A stretch of DNA of 64,000 bases from Ciona intestinalis (Eukaryota > Chordata > Ascidiacea > Phlebobranchia > Cionidae): assembly GCF_000224145.3 (NCBI RefSeq), contig NC_020167.2, positions 1,602,690 through 1,666,689 of the forward strand, in the 5' to 3' direction. The notes under the pieces are model-generated. The model was not told the DNA's origin. It was given only the letters and a program-made list of their open reading frames with translations, and made no database searches. The translations under genes were made by a program, and so were the position numbers. Of this stretch, positions 59,315 through 64,000 are shown piece after piece (position 1 is the stretch's first letter; every line of letters starts with the position of its first letter).

Positions 59315-62300
59315 TTAGGATATCTTGCAACTTGACTCTGATGATGAATTGTTTCTTTGTCCTTGTCCTCCTCTTCTTCTTCTTCTTCTTTCTTCCTCTT
59401 CTTGAGCTTGAAGTTGCCTCGCCAGTGCAAGGTCTTTCTCTTCTTGTGTCATTCTGCGGGAAAATTTCAAATAACATTTCCATTAAACGAATAAATTTGA
59501 ATGAAGCAACTTACGGTTTATCGGATTTGGATTCCATTTGTGAAAGCTGAAGAGCTCTAGCAAGTGCTTCATCCTCACTCTGGTAATTTTAAATAATTGA
59601 GCTTGAGAAAACAGAACAAACTCTATCAAAAATGGTTTGTCAATACAACAACATAAGTCGTAGGGTTTAGAGTATATATGTTACAACTTACAAAGTAAGT
59701 TACACTCATTACACTCATATTTAATGATTCTAATGTGATAGTTCTCATATATTTTAGCCAAGTATTCATATTGATGTATAAACTGTTATTACCATATTGA
59801 AGATCATTAAAATACCGTTTTAACATAAACACAATAAAAGTAAATTATACCAGGTTTGCTTGCATGGATCGAATGTTGGATTGTTGGCGTTCACGTCTTT
59901 CACTGTGAAAAACAGTAACACTTTAAATATACACTGTGGGCCACTGTTGTTACTAAATATACAAAACCAAAAATAAAAGCTGTTTTTTTTAGAAATAAAG
60001 TATTAGATTCATCTCATTTGTTATAAAATATCAAACAAAAATTTCCTTATACAGTAATTAGAAAAATCAAATAAGAATCTATAAATCTAGTATGCACTAA
60101 AAGATGCTGTTGCAAGGATTACAATTATACATGCTTGAATTTCTATTGGTTGACAGTTTATCACTAATAATCAACCGAATTGCGAAATCCTGCTTAAAAA
60201 TTCCACATAAATTATTTAAGGCATTACCGGTCTAGCTCTTTCCCCAAACCATGTAGTAATGTTTGCTGGGGTGCTTTAGCCACAGGTTTGGCTGCATTAT
60301 TTCTTTGTCTTGAGGTAGATGGTCCGTTGGCACTCACTCTCTTTACAGCAGCAGCCCTGTATTAAATTTCGTGTTAATTATGCATGGGTGCATTAAGTGT
60401 TTACGGTTTAAATGGAAATCCTAAGTTATGCGATTTGGAAGGGAACCAGGTGGTATTGGTAGGTTCATAAATATTTACACCAGTAAAAAAGATTTCTAAA
60501 CTATCAATTGTTTTTTTATGAGGTACAGTGCAGAAGGTTTAATACTGTTCTTGGCACTAACAAAATATTAATAAAAATTTTTATTTTTAATACCAAAATG
60601 TAGCACATAAATAGTATGATCTTTTAAATTTACATCTGTTATACTTTAACCCAAACCAAACCCCCAAACTTATTTATACAGGCTATGAACTGAATTATAA
60701 ATATTACATACTTATATTTATTTATGATCAGGGGTTTATACAAAGGGGGTCACGTGGGTCCGGACACCCCTCTTTCTTTAAATATTCTTTAAAAATTTTT
60801 TTTTTGTAAAACTAAATCCCCTCCACTTAAAAAATAGTAAAGAAGTCATATTATTGTAGTTTAAAACCAATGTTACGCGTTTCCTATTATGTGTGTTATT
60901 ATTTTTGTTAGTCAGGGTATGTTTCTATCGAACACGTTACATTTTATACTCGTCTATTTTCTAAGCAAAACTTGCAGACCCACCCTTTTTAAATCTCTGG
61001 ATCCGCACCTGTATATGATATAGATTCTGTATAACCTTACCCTGCAGAAGAAACCGATCTTCCAGTTTTTTGGAATCCTTTGCAGTTATGATCGAGTGGG
61101 TGACGATGACGAAGACAATAGTTGAGGCGACAGTCGTTGCAGATTACTGGCATCAGTTCATGTTGTTTGCATTTTGGGGCTGAGCAACGGTTTGAGTAGG
61201 CCTGGGTGAAAAAGATAATTATGTTTAATCTGAAATTTTGAGATCGTAATTGTTTTATAACGTATTTCAGCATGTGTGAACTAATTTCAAATACCAAAAT
61301 GTTTTAAATTTGTATTTTTAAAGTTCAAGGTTATTTAAAACAGGGCAGGGTTCAGATAACCTGTAATTTAAAAAAAATTCCTACCTCTGCACATTTCAAT
61401 ACCAGGTAAAATATTGCTTTCACAAAAAGAAGCAAAAGGCAGAAGCAGAGAACTAGCCATTGTACATCAACTGTGCATGGCTCAGTATATAATCTGAAAC
61501 CTTGAAAAAACTGCTGAACGCTTTTCCAAGCATTATGAAACACTCCGTAAATTACAGTAGTTATTCTTGAAAAAACACCACTGTGGGTCTTAATATTGAC
61601 ATGAGGTTGATATGCCTCTCCAGGTGGTACTGGTTTATCTCTAAGCTGTAACCCATGTCTGTATCTCGGATATATCAGCACACGACGACGAGGTGGAAAC
61701 CTTATCATTTTACCTCACACGCTAAGCTGTAAATGTCCAGATATGTCATACAAAGTACAAAGAACATAACGGGTTTAAAATGTCTGGTACATAAATATTT
61801 CAATGACACTTCAATAATCAATAATTCCTGGCGCAAAAGAGGAAGTAACAAAGTGGGCTTATTATTTGTTCAGAACGTAAAAGTTAAAAGTAAAGAACAG
61901 AACCACTGTTTTCTTTTTATCACAAAACTGACCGACTCTCAGTAATATGGTTATAATACATAATGTTTAAATCTAGTTTACTTAAAGTACACTAACTTAA
62001 CAATCTGTTAAAAGCTAAAACTAGTTCAATCAATAATATATAATAATATCAAATCTAGCTTATTAAAGAAAGAAATTAAAAAAAACACCAGACTTTATTT
62101 TATTTGTTATTCCAAATAATTATATTCTGTATGTAAGAGTTAAGTGTGTTGGCATACAAAGCAATTTTTATGACATTAAAATTTAGTATGATTGGTAGAA
62201 TCTTTAATGAAGAGCAAGTCAAACAATAAGAAAACCCTTTCCCTTGGTGTACAACTATTGTGATATACATACAAGTACAAAAAACGGCTTAAAAACAGAC

Positions 62301-63301
62301 CATGACCAAACAGTAATCTTAAAAATTAAAAATAAACAAAAAATAAAAAAGCATAAGGCTAACTTACTTTTCTTTTTTTCTTTGCTGGGTCAGATTGACA
62401 ATCCCTGTCTATGTGTTCGCCCACTTTAATATCAGGGGTTTCTCCTCGTGGGACGGGGACAGGCTTACCACACAGTGGACAAACGGGGACTTGAACGTCT
62501 TTCTTGTACGAAGATTCACATTTATGATGATCGTAGTGGAAGTGATCTTTGCTGTGTTAAAAAATCGGTTTATTTACAATGAACTTAACGGATGGTTGGA
62601 GCAACTCTGCTGAATGAAGTTAAGGAAAGACACAATAAAGAAAATAACAGTGCACTACTGCATTCGTGGCACAACTGATGAATTTGTGGTTACATCACCA
62701 CAAAAGGCATTCACCGGCGAATAATGCAGTGCGTGTGACATAGCGTGTGTGACGTATATACGTACAAAGATGATATTCATCTAGTTTAAAATAACTACAG
62801 GCCAAAAATGCTCCTTTCAATATTCAATGCAAAGGTTACACATGTAAAATTGGTAGAAATTGTACGACTGTATAAAGCAGTTGGAAGAGCTATTTCAGAT
62901 TTACAATATTTTTAACAGTAAAGTTGAAACACTATAAGCATGCCTAATCAGATTCAAAACAAATTAAATTAAGCTTAAAAGCTTCATGTTTGATAAATAT
63001 TGGAATTAAAACTTAAATTAAAAATTGTTATACATACTAGCCAGTCTAGCCTTTTAGCCTTATTCCAAAATATTTTAAAAAAACTTACCAGAAAATCTTC
63101 TCACAGGCATCACATTGCATTGGTAAAAAATCTAAAACAGATAATATCATACATAATATATCAATAACTAAGCATTTTTATCACTAATATACAATATACA
63201 AAATTCAAATATATTTATTTGCTACAGCAAGAATAATGTGACTTACCCAGTAGATTACAAGTGGGTTCCGTGCAGTGTTTTCCAAGATGTGGCAATTCCA
63301 T
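59315..63301 (-). CDS. ZFAND2B: AN1-type zinc finger protein with UIMs and CaaX end (AIRAPL-like)
   Basis: Eight exons, 63247-63301, 63089-63131, 62368-62551, 61041-61201, 60228-60356, 59851-59902, 59515-59579 and 59315-59453, join in phase to 275 residues (human ZFAND2B 257). Two AN1 zinc fingers: MELPHLGKHCTEPTCNLL with CDACEKIFC and HFHYDHHKC; then NRCSAPKCKQHELMPVICND with CRLNYCLRHRHPLDHNC. Between them lie VPVCPLCGKPVPVPRGE and HIDRDCQSDPAKKKRK. Two ubiquitin-interacting motifs follow: SEDEALARALQLSQME and EEKDLALARQLQAQEEEE. The tail is basic, then ends SSCKIS, a CaaX prenylation signal. AIRAPL tethers to the ER and couples p97/proteasome to ubiquitinated clients; the UIMs and CaaX box place this gene with ZFAND2B rather than ZFAND2A. 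An unrelated small reading frame sits in its third intron. Confidence 0.95.
61352..61708 (-). CDS. Hypothetical small membrane protein nested in a ZFAND2B intron
   Basis: Uninterrupted 118-codon frame on the same strand as its host, inside intron 61202-62367. Starts MIRFPPRRRVLIYPRYRHG, a strongly basic head. Continues through KPVPPGEAYQPHVNIK and ITTVIYGVFHNAWKSVQQFF to one clear membrane segment (VDVQWLVLCFCLLLLFVKAI), then a short tail with two further hydrophobic patches. I recognise no family. Composition and the amphipathic-then-membrane layout look protein-like rather than random in this AT-rich setting. It could be a single-exon gene, an alternative exon, or chance. A donor-like AG|GTAGGA follows KCAE. 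Confidence 0.4.
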   Translation of the reverse strand: MIRFPPRRRVLIYPRYRHGLQLRDKPVPPGEAYQPHVNIKTHSGVFSRITTVIYGVFHNAWKSVQQFFQGFRLYTEPCTVDVQWLVLCFCLLLLFVKAIFYLVLKCAEVGIFFKLQVI

Positions 63302-64000
63302 ATTTAAAAGTTTAATGGGAAGATTCAGGTGATTGAATATAAAGACGAATGGTAAAATTAACCGCAAATAGCTGTTTAAGTTTAACTCAATGAAATGTTT
63401 TCACTTTTCAAAACTTTTTACTGGAAAAAGAGTATTTGTAATTACGAAATAAAGTGTATATTATTATTATATAGTAAACACAAAACCGTATGTTATATAA
63501 TTTGACTGATTGTTGCTATTTTATAGTACCGTTTACAAAATATAAGGGATAGCTGATAGAAACAGCTAGCACAGTGAACGATAGATATTACGGCATCTAA
63601 ACCTTGCTTATTCAACTAGCATATAAGCTGGCTGCCTCACTGACAAACTGATGTAACTAACTTGAAGAAAATCTAGAAAGTACTCGTCTATCGACACAAA
63701 ATTGTTTTGTTAAATTTGCAACGTCATTGCTATGACTCATACGTCATATGATTCAGCCATTTTGAACACATTATAGAAATAGTATATTCTGTAGTCTAAT
63801 GAACATTTCATAAACCAAATAAATTAAAAAACTATCTTTTTGTATAAACCATTGTTAATACATATTCATATATTAACATTGTGTAAACACTTTCGGAATT
63901 TGTTTCAAATTATCCACTGTTGACAAAGAAATATTTGCATGGAAAGAGTGGCAGAACACAAGACAACGAACTGGTGTATATATTTTTATTACCATGAAAA
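63302..64000. other. Upstream flank of ZFAND2B-like gene
   Basis: About 700 bp of AT-rich sequence to the right edge; the likely promoter region. No reading frame or repeat recognised. Confidence 0.5.

Overview
This is a eukaryotic, AT-rich nuclear window from a compact chordate genome, most likely a Ciona-type tunicate. The protein set is animal and chordate-like: dual oxidase, steroid 5-alpha-reductase, Su(H)/RBPJ, a KCTD8/12/16 protein, a fibrinogen-related protein and a polycystin-1 relative. Genes are packed a few hundred bases to about 2.5 kb apart. Many introns are only 50-75 bp, and a ~190-bp short inverted-repeat transposon recurs about 18 times. The genus is an inference; I could not search a database. 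Exons were placed by hand from splice dinucleotides, reading phase and remembered family sequences. In every multi-exon model described as closing, the phases close exactly.

Layout, left to right. (1) 119-2828 minus: mitochondrial asparaginyl-tRNA synthetase NARS2, missing its C-terminus off the left edge. (2) 3685-4328 plus: secreted C-type lectin. (3) 5452-8368 minus: KCTD8/12/16-like GABA-B receptor auxiliary protein. (4) 10787-21145 minus: a 25-exon polycystin-1/REJ-like receptor (signal peptide, CUB, REJ, GPS, PLAT, five membrane segments) that stops before the channel half. Its first intron contains a whole gene on the other strand, (5) 19854-20920 plus, a fibrinogen-related secreted protein. 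(6) 21902-36462 minus: a complete ~31-exon dual oxidase (DUOX). (7) 38711-40411 plus: steroid 5-alpha-reductase with one GC-AG intron. (8) 42279-57109 minus: RBPJ/Su(H), the Notch-pathway DNA-binding factor, with a 7.4-kb, GC- and CpG-richer first intron. (9) 59315-63301 minus: ZFAND2B/AIRAPL-like AN1 zinc-finger protein with two UIMs and a CaaX end. A 118-codon single-exon reading frame with one membrane segment lies in one of its introns.

Repeats fall into three families: the ~190-bp TIR element (MITE) flanked by TATA-like targets; a tRNA-derived SINE whose 3' tail is (ATTC)n and which appears to seed tetranucleotide microsatellites; and a shorter TIR element with C-rich, telomere-like filler. 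No virus-like or LTR element was recognised.

The observation I rate highest is a strong concentration of GTGGGAA-type Su(H) binding sites inside intron 1 of the Su(H) gene itself. Four lie within 130 bp at 55748-55876, two of them in paired-site orientation, which suggests autoregulation. Next are the channel-less CUB-REJ-PLAT receptor with a nested antisense fibrinogen-related gene, and MITE copies that fill or abut splice sites.
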